Source: Flavobacteriales bacterium
GTDB taxonomy: Bacteria > Bacteroidota > Bacteroidia > Flavobacteriales_F > PHOS-HE28
Assembly (NCBI GenBank): GCA_019912395.1
Contig: JAIOIH010000055.1
Location: 54,303-118,302 of the forward strand
Direction: 5' to 3'
DNA length: 64,000 bases
In this document: positions 21,601 to 29,234 of the stretch, in pieces
Numbering within the stretch: the first letter of the stretch is position 1
Layout: the number at the start of each line of letters is the position of its first letter
Notes under the pieces: model-generated
Seen by the model: only the letters and a program-made list of their open reading frames with translations
What the model was told of the DNA's origin: nothing
Database searches by the model: none
Made by a program: the position numbers and the translations under genes

Positions 21601-24600
21601 GCATCCGTTGTCATCCGTGATGGAGAGCTGGTACGTGCCGGCGCTCAATCCGGTGAGGTTGGTTTGGCTGGAGCTGAAGCCGGAAGGGCCGGTCCATGCG
21701 GTGGAATAAGGTGGGTTCCCTCCGGCGATCGAAGTGCTGATGCTGCCGTTGCTTCCGCCGTTGCAGGAGACGGAAGTCCCGCCGAAATTGCTCAGGGTAA
21801 GCACCGTTGTTATGGCTGCCGGAGCTTGGAGCGTTACGCCGAGGTCCGTGCTGCAGCCGTTCAGGTCGATGATGCTCACATTGTACGAACCAGCTTCCAA
21901 GCCTGTGATGTCCTCTGCCGTGGAACTGAAGCCGTTCGGCCCGGACCAGGCAAAATCATAGGGAGGCACCGCGCCGCTGACTTCAAGTTCGATCGCGCCA
22001 TCCGAGCTGCCGGGGCAGCTTACGTTGGCAGTGCCGTGAACGGACGGAGTTGCGCTTACGGTGAAGAGTCCCGGCTGGTTCACGTCGAAGCTCCGGACGG
22101 CGGTGCATCCATGGCCGTCGGTCACCGTAAGTGTGTAGCCACCGGCATCCAGTGAGCTGATGTCCTCCGTGTTCGCGGTGAATCCCGCTGGACCGGTCCA
22201 CGACCAGGAATAGGTCGGGGTTCCGCCGGAGGTGGTCACGTCCACCGCGCCATTGGCGGCACCTTGGCACAACGCCGGGCTGATGGACCCGTTCACGGTG
22301 AGCGGAGTTGGCTGCGCGACCGTTACGCTTGCCGAAGTGCTGCATTGGTTCGCATCCTGCACATTGACCTGCCAAGTGCCATTGCCAAGGCCGGTGGCTG
22401 ATGCCCCGTTCTGTGGTGGTGTCGTGTTCCAGAGATAGGTGTAGGGGCCGGTGCCGCCGGTGACGGTAACTGTAGCGCTGCCGTCGGAGCCACCTGCGCA
22501 AACGACATCGCTGCTGGTGCTGATGGTTGCGTTCAAGCCGGCCGCCGGTGCGGTGATCTCCACCAACCGGGTGGCGGTGCAGCCATGGGCATCGGTCACG
22601 GTTGCCGTATGGCTGCCAGCGATGAGGCCCGTTGCGGAAGCACCGTTGTGAACGGGTGTCGTGTTCCACGAATAGGCGTATGGGCCACTTCCACCGGAGG
22701 CGCTCACCGTGGCACTGCCTGTGGCTTGGCCATTGCAGGCGATGTTCTGCTGGGCGGTGATGGCCACGGTCAGGGGTGATGCAGGTTCAGCGATGCTCAC
22801 TTGAAGTGTGGCGGTGCATCCGTTGGCATCGGTCACCGTTGCCGTATAGTTCCCGCCGGAGAGACCGGATGCCGTGGTGCCTGCCTGCGCGGGCGTGGTG
22901 TTCCATGTGATGTCGTAGTTCCCTGTTCCTCCGGTCACGGAGATGGTGGCACTGCCACTGGCGGCACCGAAGCAGGCCACGTTCGATCTCGTGACCAATT
23001 GCACGTTCAACGGTTGGGTAGGACCGGTGATGACCGCGGTGGTGCCTACCTCGCACCCGTACTGGTCAGTGGCCGTAACAGCATAGGTTCCGGGTGCAAG
23101 GCCCGTGGCCGTGGCCCCGGTTTGAACGGGGACGGTGTTCCACTGGTAGGCGTACACCGGCATTCCTCCGGTGATGGAGACCGTTGCGGAACCGTTGGCA
23201 TCATTGGCGCAGGCAACACCGCTGGTCGCCGTGATCTCGGCGGTCATCGGGGCACTTTCAAGCAAGGTGGTGCTTGCAGTGGTCGTGCATCCGTTGGCAT
23301 CGGTGATGGCAAGGGTATATGTTCCGGCACCGAGGTCGTTGATGTCCAATGCGGAGGAAGTGAATCCTCCAGGGCCGGTCCAGCTTGTCGCGTAAGGTCC
23401 GGTGCCGCCGGTGATGGTGGCATTAATGCTGCCGTCCTGCCCTCCGCTGCAGCTGATGTTCTGTCCGAAAATGAGCAGGGAAGGAGAGAGCGAAACGCTC
23501 AAGGCAGCCGGTTGGCCCACGTTGAAGCTCTGCGTTTTGGTGCAGGCCGCGTCCGTGATCGTGACGGTGTAGGTGCCTGCGGGAATACTGGCGATATCCT
23601 CCGTGCTGGCGGTGAAGCCGTTCGGTCCGGTCCATTGGAAGGCATAAGGGGCGATCCCACCGGTAACCGAGAGGTTGATCGCTCCATTGCCAGCACCGTT
23701 GCACAAGGGGCGGGTGATGGCGGCGTTGATCGCCATGGCGCTCACCTTCACCGTGGCCTGCATGGTGCGTGAACATCCGCCATCCGTTATCGTCACCGCG
23801 TAGTTCGTGGTTGAACCCGGCTGTGCAATGGGGTTGGGAATGTTGGTAGCGCTCAATCCGGTAGCTGGCGTCCACGTGTATTGCGTTCCACCGGAAGCGA
23901 GCAACTGCACTTGGCCACCTTGGCAAATGGTGCTTGTGGACGGAGATACCGCAACGTGCAAGGAGTCCACCAAGGGGATCGATAGCGTATCGGAGGTTGT
24001 CCCCGGACAGTTCGGATTGCCCAGTATGAACAACAAGGTCTCGGTGCCTTCGGCAAGGCCATCGGCAAGGGGGTCGATGGCTTGTTCCGCAAACGCCTGG
24101 TTCGCGGGTATGATGATCGTTTTTGGTGCGTTGGGGTCCGGCGTTCCGATGGCCGTGTAGTCCGCCCCGTTCGTGGCCGTGCCGTGCAAGTAGTATTCCA
24201 GGATCAAGGGTTGGCCCGTCGCCTGCTGTCGGGTAAAGCGGACCATGCCCCCGTTGCAACCTTCCACCAAGGTGTCGCTGCCGCTCTGGCTGATCAGCTG
24301 CATGGTCACCGGATTGCTTTTCACCTTGGCGATGAACACACCGGAGTCGAACTTGCGGTCGGAGGCGTCCGCCACGATCAGTTTCAAGTGATAGGTCCCG
24401 CAAGGCTGCACGGTGGAGAACGCGCTCAGGCCCGTGGTGAGCCCATCGTACTGGATGTGCTGGCCCCCGGCATTGTCGTGGAAGAAGTTGGCATTGGAGC
24501 CGTTGTTGACGTTGTTGATGGTAACGGCCTGATTGGTGCCGGGAATGAGTGCGATGTTCTTGTCGTTGCCGATGCCGGGGTCGCCGGTGATGCCCGGACC

Positions 24601-25089
24601 ACTGATGAAGAATCCGAAGACATCGTTGTATTGCGATCCCACCCATTCGTTGTATTCCTCGGAACCGAAGACGAAATCAAAACGGAGGCTGTCCCCGGCG
24701 GGGATCACGTCGAACTCGAACATACAGGCATCGTGCGTGGTGCGCCCGGTCACGAGGTTCAGGATGGAATTGCCCGCAGTGTTCTGTTGGAAGGTCACGT
24801 TCTCCGCATTGTTGGGCCCGACCGCGTTCCCGATGGTGCCCGTGGTGAGCAGCACACCTTCATCAATGCCGAGCAGTGAACCGCTGTACGTGAACTCGCC
24901 ATAGCCTTGGCCGTGGCAGGTGATCACCGGATCGGAGATGGTGACGCCCGGACCTGTGATGGCACGGGCGAGTTCCTGCAGGTCCGTTTGTGGGCTCACC
25001 GCGAGCTGCGCAAAGGCGAGGCTGGCGGAGAACAAAGCGGTCAACGACGCGAATGCCCGCCTGATGTCAGGGATGCGGAACGTGCTCAT
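15688..25089 (-). CDS. Giant SprB-repeat surface adhesin with type B sorting domain
   Basis: A 3133-residue exported protein. The ATG at 25089 forms an ATGA overlap with the upstream gene and gives the signal peptide MSTFRIPDIRRAFASLTALF...; an in-frame start seven codons earlier is less likely. Domains in order: a choice-of-anchor type domain (about 30-265; FGSEEYNEWVGSQYNDVFGF), a Calx-beta-like domain (about 275-390; GTATNGADYTAIG), one Ig-like segment, then 32 SprB-type repeats of about 81 residues (about 460-3046), and a gliding-motility-associated type B sorting domain (PTGFTPNGDGNNDFFVV ... ITVFNRWGNVVF). It should be a long surface filament exported by T9SS, used for adhesion or gliding. 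The SprF-like gene follows 19 bases downstream. Confidence 0.92.
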   Translation of the reverse strand: MSTFRIPDIRRAFASLTALFSASLAFAQLAVSPQTDLQELARAITGPGVTISDPVITCHGQGYGEFTYSGSLLGIDEGVLLTTGTIGNAVGPNNAENVTFQQNTAGNSILNLVTGRTTHDACMFEFDVIPAGDSLRFDFVFGSEEYNEWVGSQYNDVFGFFISGPGITGDPGIGNDKNIALIPGTNQAVTINNVNNGSNANFFHDNAGGQHIQYDGLTTGLSAFSTVQPCGTYHLKLIVADASDRKFDSGVFIAKVKSNPVTMQLISQSGSDTLVEGCNGGMVRFTRQQATGQPLILEYYLHGTATNGADYTAIGTPDPNAPKTIIIPANQAFAEQAIDPLADGLAEGTETLLFILGNPNCPGTTSDTLSIPLVDSLHVAVSPSTSTICQGGQVQLLASGGTQYTWTPATGLSATNIPNPIAQPGSTTNYAVTITDGGCSRTMQATVKVSAMAINAAITRPLCNGAGNGAINLSVTGGIAPYAFQWTGPNGFTASTEDIASIPAGTYTVTITDAACTKTQSFNVGQPAALSVSLSPSLLIFGQNISCSGGQDGSINATITGGTGPYATSWTGPGGFTSSALDINDLGAGTYTLAITDANGCTTTASTTLLESAPMTAEITATSGVACANDANGSATVSITGGMPVYAYQWNTVPVQTGATATGLAPGTYAVTATDQYGCEVGTTAVITGPTQPLNVQLVTRSNVACFGAASGSATISVTGGTGNYDITWNTTPAQAGTTASGLSGGNYTATVTDANGCTATLQVSIAEPASPLTVAITAQQNIACNGQATGSATVSASGGSGPYAYSWNTTPVHNGASATGLIAGSHTATVTDAHGCTATRLVEITAPAAGLNATISTSSDVVCAGGSDGSATVTVTGGTGPYTYLWNTTPPQNGASATGLGNGTWQVNVQDANQCSTSASVTVAQPTPLTVNGSISPALCQGAANGAVDVTTSGGTPTYSWSWTGPAGFTANTEDISSLDAGGYTLTVTDGHGCTAVRSFDVNQPGLFTVSATPSVHGTANVSCPGSSDGAIELEVSGAVPPYDFAWSGPNGFSSTAEDITGLEAGSYNVSIIDLNGCSTDLGVTLQAPAAITTVLTLSNFGGTSVSCNGGSNGSISTSIAGGNPPYSTAWTGPSGFSSSQTNLTGLSAGTYQLSITDDNGCTVVQTAALSQPAALSASNGGSSPVSCFGSNNGQATVHVNGGRTPYSYTWNTLPAQHAATATGLAAGSYTVTVQDANGCSTSTTIAVGGPSAPLAISLPSFTHVLCHGGQTGEATAAATGGTAPYTYTWNTVPQTNGPSATSLAAGTWTVTVLDAAGCTAVRNVVITQPQQPLTATWIDRHNVTCFGDDDGSISIAVTGGSGNYGIIWNTVPVQTGSSITALAAGTYVASITDLNGCTQTLNYPVSISGPLAPLAMTYSPFTYPGGANVSCPGSSDGSIDVTATGGTPAYNYHWQDGMGGTFNVQDPTGLRAGTYLLSIGDGHGCFIDTTITLVPPTTVTATATVQSALCHGASDGAIDMTPAGGVAPYSYQWSGPGGLTASTQDLSLIPAGVYTVVITDANGCTTTQPFDVTEPGTFSFDATVAPASCNSSSNGSIQLTASGGTPPYEHAWSGPNGFTANTANISGLPAGTYRMVLTDDNGCSALYTTTIAAPSPLTVFTISNKDHGGYDISCAGGADGVINTTYNGGTPPYAFAWTGPNGFIAGTPIIGGLIAGTYALTVTDALGCTVSSTITLMEPPALTATVVPGGFAGGSGTSCAGASDGSIILTPAGGSPPYDVTWNGPGGFTSNSWQITGLLPGTYTAQVTDQNGCSTSISATLIAPAPIALSSTPTDITCNGGSNGSIDLSVSGGTGSYTYQWSGPSVFTATTEDLSGLTAGNYTVTVTDANGCTATLNATLAQPTAIQAAADIITTTCQGANTGAIDLSVTGGGGGYAYLWTGFPAFSATTEDISDLFAGVYSVVITDANGCSINASYNVGEPGLFDITAELSSMGGGYNVSCANASDGSIDATVSGGTGPYTYFWNGPNGFTSINLDLTDLAPGAYSLTVHDMNGCNTNASFSLVAPSALNIGLTATAQPACNGGNDGSIGSSITGGTAPYTSSWSGPNGPLGISQNLTGVGAGTYVVTVTDALGCSAIASITLSSPAGIDAIATPHVFSNGSNLSCANSGDGSIDLAITGGSPPFQVAWNGPGGFHSSSEDIANLGAGIYTATITDANGCTAFAQVELLAPTPLSLGITTSSYSGGNAISCSGAADGSITLNIAGGSLPYITSWTGPGGFTSQQTSLQNLAPGAYTVYVTDANFCTASTTVTLAAPPPIIAMAVLSDHDGYEVGCGGADGAIDLTTTGGLPPYQYSWTGPNGSASSNEDLQDLAIGAYTVVITDANGCSISRTYTLNAPGTLVASLAVTSNECDLSNNGAIDLSISGGVAPFTIAWTGPNGFTSTDEDIAGLASGDYSVTLTSAMGCTTTANATVIAAAPIVMELYASDYGAVNIPCHGDSTGAIELTVSGGFAPLNIAWTGPAGFSAITGNINGLLAGTYAITITDDHGCVRDTSITLIDPDSALTTTLSATDIACQGGLSGSIDAIVTGGTGPYAFDWRGPDSTLFSTEDLTGVGAGDYELVVSDANQCVNSMLITLSEPDSALGLSFTLVEHNGYHTSCSDLSDGAINLVASGGTPGYTYGWTGPDGFTSSLDSLNGLAAGTYLLTVMDAHGCSIDQTITLVPAPPITVELTAATYPAGTTISCFGMNDGALNASVSGGVAPINVEWSGPNGFTSTELSIDSLAPGSYCLTATDDNGCATQSCITLVAPDELNVTATATAAPCGLATGSVDATITGGSPAYSTVWSNGTQMEDLIEVIAGSYAVTVSDANGCTASAMATVVGSPGMEATATVTGPLCNASTDGAIGISITSGTAPFTYLWDNGSVDEQLNGLAGGEYGITITDDNGCTWDSLITVHAPAPIAVDTVLSQFPNGHNISTWNGSDGSITLYASGGTPPYAYDWSDGASDPARYGLSAGSHAVTVTDANGCSVHLTITLTQPDELEMPTGFTPNGDGNNDFFVVRGIDAYPGNQITVFNRWGNVVFDQLRYDNQWRGENQQGQQLPDGTYFVVLRLNAELTLQNYVDLRR
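15950..23712 (-). repeat. 32 tandem SprB-type repeat modules within the adhesin gene
   Basis: At protein level I count 32 modules of the form C-x-G-(4)-G-(9)-GG-(2)-PY-(3)-W ... AG-x-Y-(3)-TD-(2)-GC. Two kinds occur in blocks: one centred on W[TSN]GP-x-GF (modules 1-2, 7-9 and 14-29, with module 13 a variant) and one on WNT-x-P ... ATGL (modules 3-6 and 10-12). Modules 30-32 have a third form, W[SD][ND]G. Most modules have two cysteines; the last lacks the first (STWNGSDGS). DNA identity between modules is low, so this is an old duplication array and not a recent DNA satellite. Confidence 0.88.
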
Positions 25090-25439
25090 TGTCCGCGTGC
25101 GTTTTCGCACGCCGTTTCGGCGGCATGAAGGGTGATCTCAATGGGATCGATCCGCCCGGCCTGAACCACTGGAGCCAAGGCTGCCACTGCTCTGGACCGC
25201 AGGACTTCCCGCGTTCCCGATGGGGCATCCGTAGCGAGGACCAGGACCCCGGCCGGCACGCAGGCATAGACCAATTGGAGGTCTCCGGACGCTTGGGTGA
25301 AGGAGACCACGGAGTCCCGTTCCGCACTTGTCAGCGCGGTGATCTGAAGGCCGATGGTTTCCTGGGCCATCAGTCGGTTGCTGGCGAGGAGTGCCAGAAG
25401 GAAAAGCAGCGGGATCGGTCGTGGCATGGTGAGCCTCAT
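25086..25439 (-). CDS. Small exported protein of unknown function, first gene of the adhesin operon
   Basis: A 117-residue product from the ATG at 25439 (an ATG at 25427 is an alternative). It has a signal peptide (MPRPIPLLFLLALLASNRLMAQ) and a mature part of about 90 residues. The order of predicted elements, strand (IGLQITAL), helix (SAERDSVVSFTQAS), two strands (LQLVYACVPAGVLVLATD), helix (GTREVLRSRAVAALAPVV), strand (IEITLH), resembles a small alpha/beta ferredoxin-like sandwich. It has two cysteines, one in the strand and one near the C-terminus. I do not recognise the family. Its stop overlaps the adhesin start (ATGA), so the two are made together. A role in folding or exporting the adhesin is inference from position only. 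No promoter is clear in the 160 bases upstream. Confidence 0.7.
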   Translation of the reverse strand: MRLTMPRPIPLLFLLALLASNRLMAQETIGLQITALTSAERDSVVSFTQASGDLQLVYACVPAGVLVLATDAPSGTREVLRSRAVAALAPVVQAGRIDPIEITLHAAETACENARGQ

Positions 25440-25620
25440 GCGTGCGGGTTTTCGGTGCACCAGTGTCCGGGTGCATCTCTAGGGTGATGGATGGGGCGTT
25501 ATACCCGTCCAATGCACGAAAGGTTCCGCTCGATGCCGGTCCAACGCCGCAAGTGGACGTACCTCACAAGCTCGTGAGCCTCCACGGGTCGTCCTTCCGT
25601 GACCGGAGATCTCGGCCCGA

Positions 25621-26370
25621 TCAGGCCGCCCCCTTGGCGGAACGTTGGCGCAACACCTCGTGCAGCACCACCCCTGCGGCCACGCTGACGTTCAGCGATC
25701 CGATGGTCCCCGCCATGCGGATCCGGACCAGTGCATCGGCCTTGCGCAGGATCACCGGGGAAATGCCCACATCCTCGGCACCCATCACCAGCACCACCGG
25801 CCCGGTGAGGTCACCGTCCTCGATCAAGGTTTCCGCCTTCTCGGTAACGGCGATGATGCGCAGGCCATGTTCCCGTGCCCGGTCCAGGGCAAAGGGCAAG
25901 GAGTCCACACGGCACACGGGCTTGCGCAGCAAGGCCCCGGCGCTGCTCTTTACGGCATCGCTGCCCAGGCGTGCCGTACCCGTCTTGGGCACCAGCATCC
26001 CATGTGCTCCGAAACATTCCGCACTGCGAGCTATCGCACCCATGTTGCGCACGTCCGTCACCCCGTCCATGGCCACCAGCAACGGATCTTCCCCGCGGTC
26101 GTAGGCCTGGGCGATCAGACCGTCCAGGTCTTGCATGGCCACTTGGCTGATGAAGGCGATCACCCCCTGATGCTCCGTAGTGGTGAGGCGGTCCAGCTTT
26201 TCACCGGGTACCGGCTGCCAAGGCACGCCTAGTTCCCGGGCCAGGTTCTTCAGGTCGCGGATGCCCTCCCCCCCGGCATCACGTCGGATCAACAGCTTTT
26301 CCACGTGCAATTCGCTGCGCAGCGCCTCCATCACCGGATGGACCCCGCACACCAGTTCGTCTTTTCTCAT
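25621..26370 (-). CDS. rlmB: 23S rRNA 2'-O-ribose methyltransferase of the RlmB/TrmH family
   Basis: SPOUT-fold RNA methyltransferase of 249 residues, the usual length for RlmB, which methylates a guanosine in the peptidyl-transferase region of 23S rRNA. The N-terminal substrate-binding domain (VCGVHPVMEALRS ... LTTTEHQGVIAF) precedes the knotted catalytic domain with motif 1 DGVTDVRNMGAIARSAECFG, motif 2 VMGAEDVGIS and motif 3 IRMAGTIGSLNVSVAAGV. It lies downstream of the GWxTD gene with a repeat-bearing gap between them. The exact rRNA target is inferred from family resemblance. Confidence 0.9.
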   Translation of the reverse strand: MRKDELVCGVHPVMEALRSELHVEKLLIRRDAGGEGIRDLKNLARELGVPWQPVPGEKLDRLTTTEHQGVIAFISQVAMQDLDGLIAQAYDRGEDPLLVAMDGVTDVRNMGAIARSAECFGAHGMLVPKTGTARLGSDAVKSSAGALLRKPVCRVDSLPFALDRAREHGLRIIAVTEKAETLIEDGDLTGPVVLVMGAEDVGISPVILRKADALVRIRMAGTIGSLNVSVAAGVVLHEVLRQRSAKGAA

Positions 26371-26516
26371 GTCAGATCACTGATCACCAATTTGCCTCCG
26401 TTCAGATCCGCGCCCATCTGCTCCATCAGCGTTATCCGCGTTCCGATCACCATTCACTGACCGCTCACCGCATTCTCTGCGTCTCTGCGTCTTTGCGGCA
26501 ATGAACCTCATCGTTC
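26371..26516. repeat. Intergenic repeat island between the GWxTD gene and rlmB
   Basis: This 146-base gap consists largely of low-complexity phrases: 'cgcgcccatctgctccatc' followed by 'agcgttatccgcgttccgatcacc' (26413-26452), then 'ctctgcgtctctgcgtcttt' and 'gcggcaatgaacc' (26477-26509). Related phrases occur at 2599-2825 and, inverted, at 38667-38704. No coding potential is visible. Confidence 0.55.
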
Positions 26517-27797
26517 TCAATTCTGCAAGATCCTCCCGTTCCGCCAGCTCTCCACGTTCCGGTACCACGCGCTCTTCAACTGCGGGTCGCGTTGCAGCAC
26601 CAGGTCGTTCCCGCTGAACGGTTCATCGCGCCGCACGAAGTTGAACACCAAGCTCATCAAGTTCGTCTCGTCGCCGTACACCCAGGTCTCCCCGCGCGCG
26701 TCCTTCCGTATCGTACTGGGCGTACCGAATATGATGTGGACCAGTCCACGGTCCGTTTTCCAGCCCTCCGTATAACTGGAGAAATGGCGATTGGCACTCT
26801 CCACGCGGCCGTAGTATCCGGCAATGGCATCGCGTGCGCGGTCCCGGCTTCCGGCCGCATCGGTCCAGAAGCGCTCCACATCCTTCCGGGGGGTGGGAGA
26901 GGTGGATAGGGCATCCCATTCCTTCAAGCTGGTGATGTAGCGCAACGGGGAAACCATGTCCTGAGCGGTGCTGACGGTGGGGTAGCTCTCCGTGGGCACG
27001 AACAAGGTAAAGCCGACCACACTGGCCGTGTCCGCGCGAAAGTGGTAAAAGCCATCGGCTCCGGTGGTGAAGTTGAATGTGCCGTCCGGCTGCACGCGAA
27101 CAGTGAACGTGCTGTCGGGCGGGTTGTCCAGCGCCGGTGGGGGAACATTGGCAAAAACAGGCGCTGGCAGCTTCTGTACCGGAGGATAGTGCCCCACATG
27201 CAGGAGCGCACCCGCATGGCGCTCCGCTTCCACCTTCAGCGTGGTCCCCGGGCGCACGTGATCATCGAAGATCGGCAGGCCGTTGGCGCCCAGCGGCAGG
27301 AACTCCTGGGCACTGCCGGAAGCTCCGCGGTCCACCCGCAGCATCACGGTGCTCTGCGCGTCGCGGTTCAGGTCGTGCGCGGTAATGCGGAGAATGAAAG
27401 GGGTGTTGCCGACGGTCTTCAGCGGCATGCTGCCGATCAATTCCTTGTCCTCGTCCGCCACCATGCTCTGGTCCTTCACAAAGGTGCTGGCACTGTCAAG
27501 AAGTTCCTTGGAATCGGGGGCGGGATAGGCTTCATAGCTCATCACCACGCGGGCGTGGTACGGGCCGCCACCACCGGTACCCTTGTACAGCAGATCGGCG
27601 GTGCGCAGCTTGAAGTAGATCACTGCGCGAGCGTCATCGGGCTGATAGATGCGCGCCTGCAACCGGATCGCTGCGGCCCCCTTGCCATAGAGGTAGGCGA
27701 AGTTGTCGCCGGAGGCCACGGGCACATAGCTTCCGCAGCCTGCAGCGCCGAGGAAAACCACGGCCACAAGGAGAAGAGGGAGGATCAAGCGCTTCAT
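26517..27797 (-). CDS. GWxTD-domain lipoprotein
   Basis: Lipoprotein of 426 residues with lipobox Cys21 (FLGAAGC). The C-terminal third carries the domain that names the family, with GWKTD inside YTEGWKTDRGLVHIIFGTP and the downstream ETWVYGDE. The family is found in Bacteroidota and a few related phyla, and its function is not established. Its start overlaps the stop of rmuC by four bases (ATGA), so the two are translationally coupled. The periplasmic face of the outer membrane is the likely location. Confidence 0.85.
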   Translation of the reverse strand: MKRLILPLLLVAVVFLGAAGCGSYVPVASGDNFAYLYGKGAAAIRLQARIYQPDDARAVIYFKLRTADLLYKGTGGGGPYHARVVMSYEAYPAPDSKELLDSASTFVKDQSMVADEDKELIGSMPLKTVGNTPFILRITAHDLNRDAQSTVMLRVDRGASGSAQEFLPLGANGLPIFDDHVRPGTTLKVEAERHAGALLHVGHYPPVQKLPAPVFANVPPPALDNPPDSTFTVRVQPDGTFNFTTGADGFYHFRADTASVVGFTLFVPTESYPTVSTAQDMVSPLRYITSLKEWDALSTSPTPRKDVERFWTDAAGSRDRARDAIAGYYGRVESANRHFSSYTEGWKTDRGLVHIIFGTPSTIRKDARGETWVYGDETNLMSLVFNFVRRDEPFSGNDLVLQRDPQLKSAWYRNVESWRNGRILQN

Positions 27798-29113
27798 GCG
27801 TCGTGGCGTTCTTCCGATGAGCGCTCGAGCAATTTGTGGTGCATGCCCTTCTGCGTCTTGGCTCCGAGTTCCTTCAGCATCTCCACCTGGCGAACCAGGT
27901 TGCCGGGGCCCTCGCTCAATTTCCCCAGTGCCTTTTCATAGCTGTCCCGTGCATCGTTCACGTGCTTGCCAATGCGGCCAAGGTCCTCCGTAAAGCCCAC
28001 GAATTTCTCATAAAGCGCACCTGCTCGTTCAGCGATCTTCAGGTGGTTCTTGGCGATCCGCTCGTTCTTCCACAGGCCATGGATGGTACGCAGCGTGGCC
28101 ATCAGCGTGCTGTGCGTCACCATCACCACCTGGCGGTCATAAGCCTCCTGGAAGATCTCCGGCCGCTCGCGCAAGGCCAACAGGAATGCCGGTTCTATCG
28201 GTACGAACATCAGGACGAAGTCCACGCTTTGCACACCGTAGAGCTTGGTGTAGTCCTTCTCGCCAAGACCCTTCGCATGGATGCGCATGCTCTCCACATG
28301 TTGGCGGAGGGATCGCGTCCGTTCGCCTTCGTCAGTGGTCGCGCAAAATTGTTCGTAGTGCAACAACGAAACCTTGGAATCGATGATCAAGTGCTTTTCC
28401 TCCGGAAGGAAGATCACCGCGTCCGGCCTCAAGCGCGTGCCATCGGCCTGCGTGGTGCTCTCCTGCATGCTGTATTCCTGGCCTTTCACCAAGCCGGAGC
28501 TTTCCAGCAGTTTGTCCAGGATCATTTCGCCCCAAGCGCCTTGGCTTTGGTGATCCCCCTTCAAGGCCTTGGTCAGGTTGTCCGCATCCTGGCTCAGCCG
28601 CTGGTTCTGCTCCACCAGCTTGGCCACTTCGCTTTTCAGCAGGAACCGCTCCTTCCCTTCCTTGTCGTACGCTACGCGCACTTGGTCCTGGAATTCCTTG
28701 ATCCGCTCCTTGAAGGGGTCGAGCAGGAGTTTGAGCGTGCCTTCCTGCCGATCGGTGAGCTGCTTGCCCTTCTCCTCCATCAAGGTGTTCGCAATGTGCT
28801 TGAACTCCTTGGTCATGCGTTCGTTCAGCGATTCGAGCTCCGCCTTTTGGCTGTCGAGCTTCTCCTCCAGCCCGGCGTTTCGTTGCCGTTCTTTTTCGAA
28901 TTGGCCGTTCAGGGTGATCAGCTCACGCTGAAGCGCGTGTAGCTGCTGCTCACGTTCCGATAGTTGCCGACCGAGCTCCAGCCGATCGGCCTCACGCGCT
29001 TCCTGCACCAGTCTCACCGCATCAGCTCCTTTGTTCCGCGACCAGAATACTACAGCCACCGCACCGAGAATGACCCCGGCCAGAAGTCCCAGCAAAAGGC
29101 TCGTCCATACCAT
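27794..29113 (-). CDS. rmuC: RmuC family DNA recombination protein
   Basis: A 439-residue protein with one N-terminal transmembrane helix (MVWTSLLLGLLAGVILGAVAVVF), a long coiled coil (about 25-150, rich in Glu, Leu and Lys) and the RmuC domain (SQGAWGEMILDKLLESSGL, PDAVIFLPEEKHLIIDSKVS, DFVLMFVPIEPAFLLAL). RmuC limits sequence inversions in E. coli and belongs to a restriction-endonuclease-like fold; its mechanism is not settled. It is coupled to the GWxTD gene downstream. Confidence 0.92.
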   Translation of the reverse strand: MVWTSLLLGLLAGVILGAVAVVFWSRNKGADAVRLVQEAREADRLELGRQLSEREQQLHALQRELITLNGQFEKERQRNAGLEEKLDSQKAELESLNERMTKEFKHIANTLMEEKGKQLTDRQEGTLKLLLDPFKERIKEFQDQVRVAYDKEGKERFLLKSEVAKLVEQNQRLSQDADNLTKALKGDHQSQGAWGEMILDKLLESSGLVKGQEYSMQESTTQADGTRLRPDAVIFLPEEKHLIIDSKVSLLHYEQFCATTDEGERTRSLRQHVESMRIHAKGLGEKDYTKLYGVQSVDFVLMFVPIEPAFLLALRERPEIFQEAYDRQVVMVTHSTLMATLRTIHGLWKNERIAKNHLKIAERAGALYEKFVGFTEDLGRIGKHVNDARDSYEKALGKLSEGPGNLVRQVEMLKELGAKTQKGMHHKLLERSSEERHDA

Positions 29114-29234
29114 GCCGCTAAGGTAGGCGGGCTTTGAAGTCTGGAGTCTGAATAGTCGTGAGTCTGGACCCTTGAGTCGACAGGAGGCAGTTCCAAAAAC
29201 AATTCCTCGGTGCCGCTGTGGTGAAGGGGAGCAC
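29114..29234. repeat. Short intergenic repeat between L,D-transpeptidase and rmuC
   Basis: Bases 29138-29180 read as degenerate 'gtctggagtctgaatagtcg' then 'tgagtctggacccttgagtc', an imperfect reiteration of an agtctg/gagtct unit. The rest of this 121-base gap shows nothing I can name. It resembles in style the other intergenic repeat islands of this window. Confidence 0.45.

Noticed and set aside
15950..23712. The periodic DNA here as a CRISPR array or satellite DNA
   Set aside because: The period is about 240 bases, the DNA copies are diverged, and the regularity is at protein level in one open frame.
25442..26104. Plus-strand frame of 220 codons over rlmB and its flank
   Set aside because: It is antisense to rlmB with Arg/Ser/Pro-rich shadow composition.
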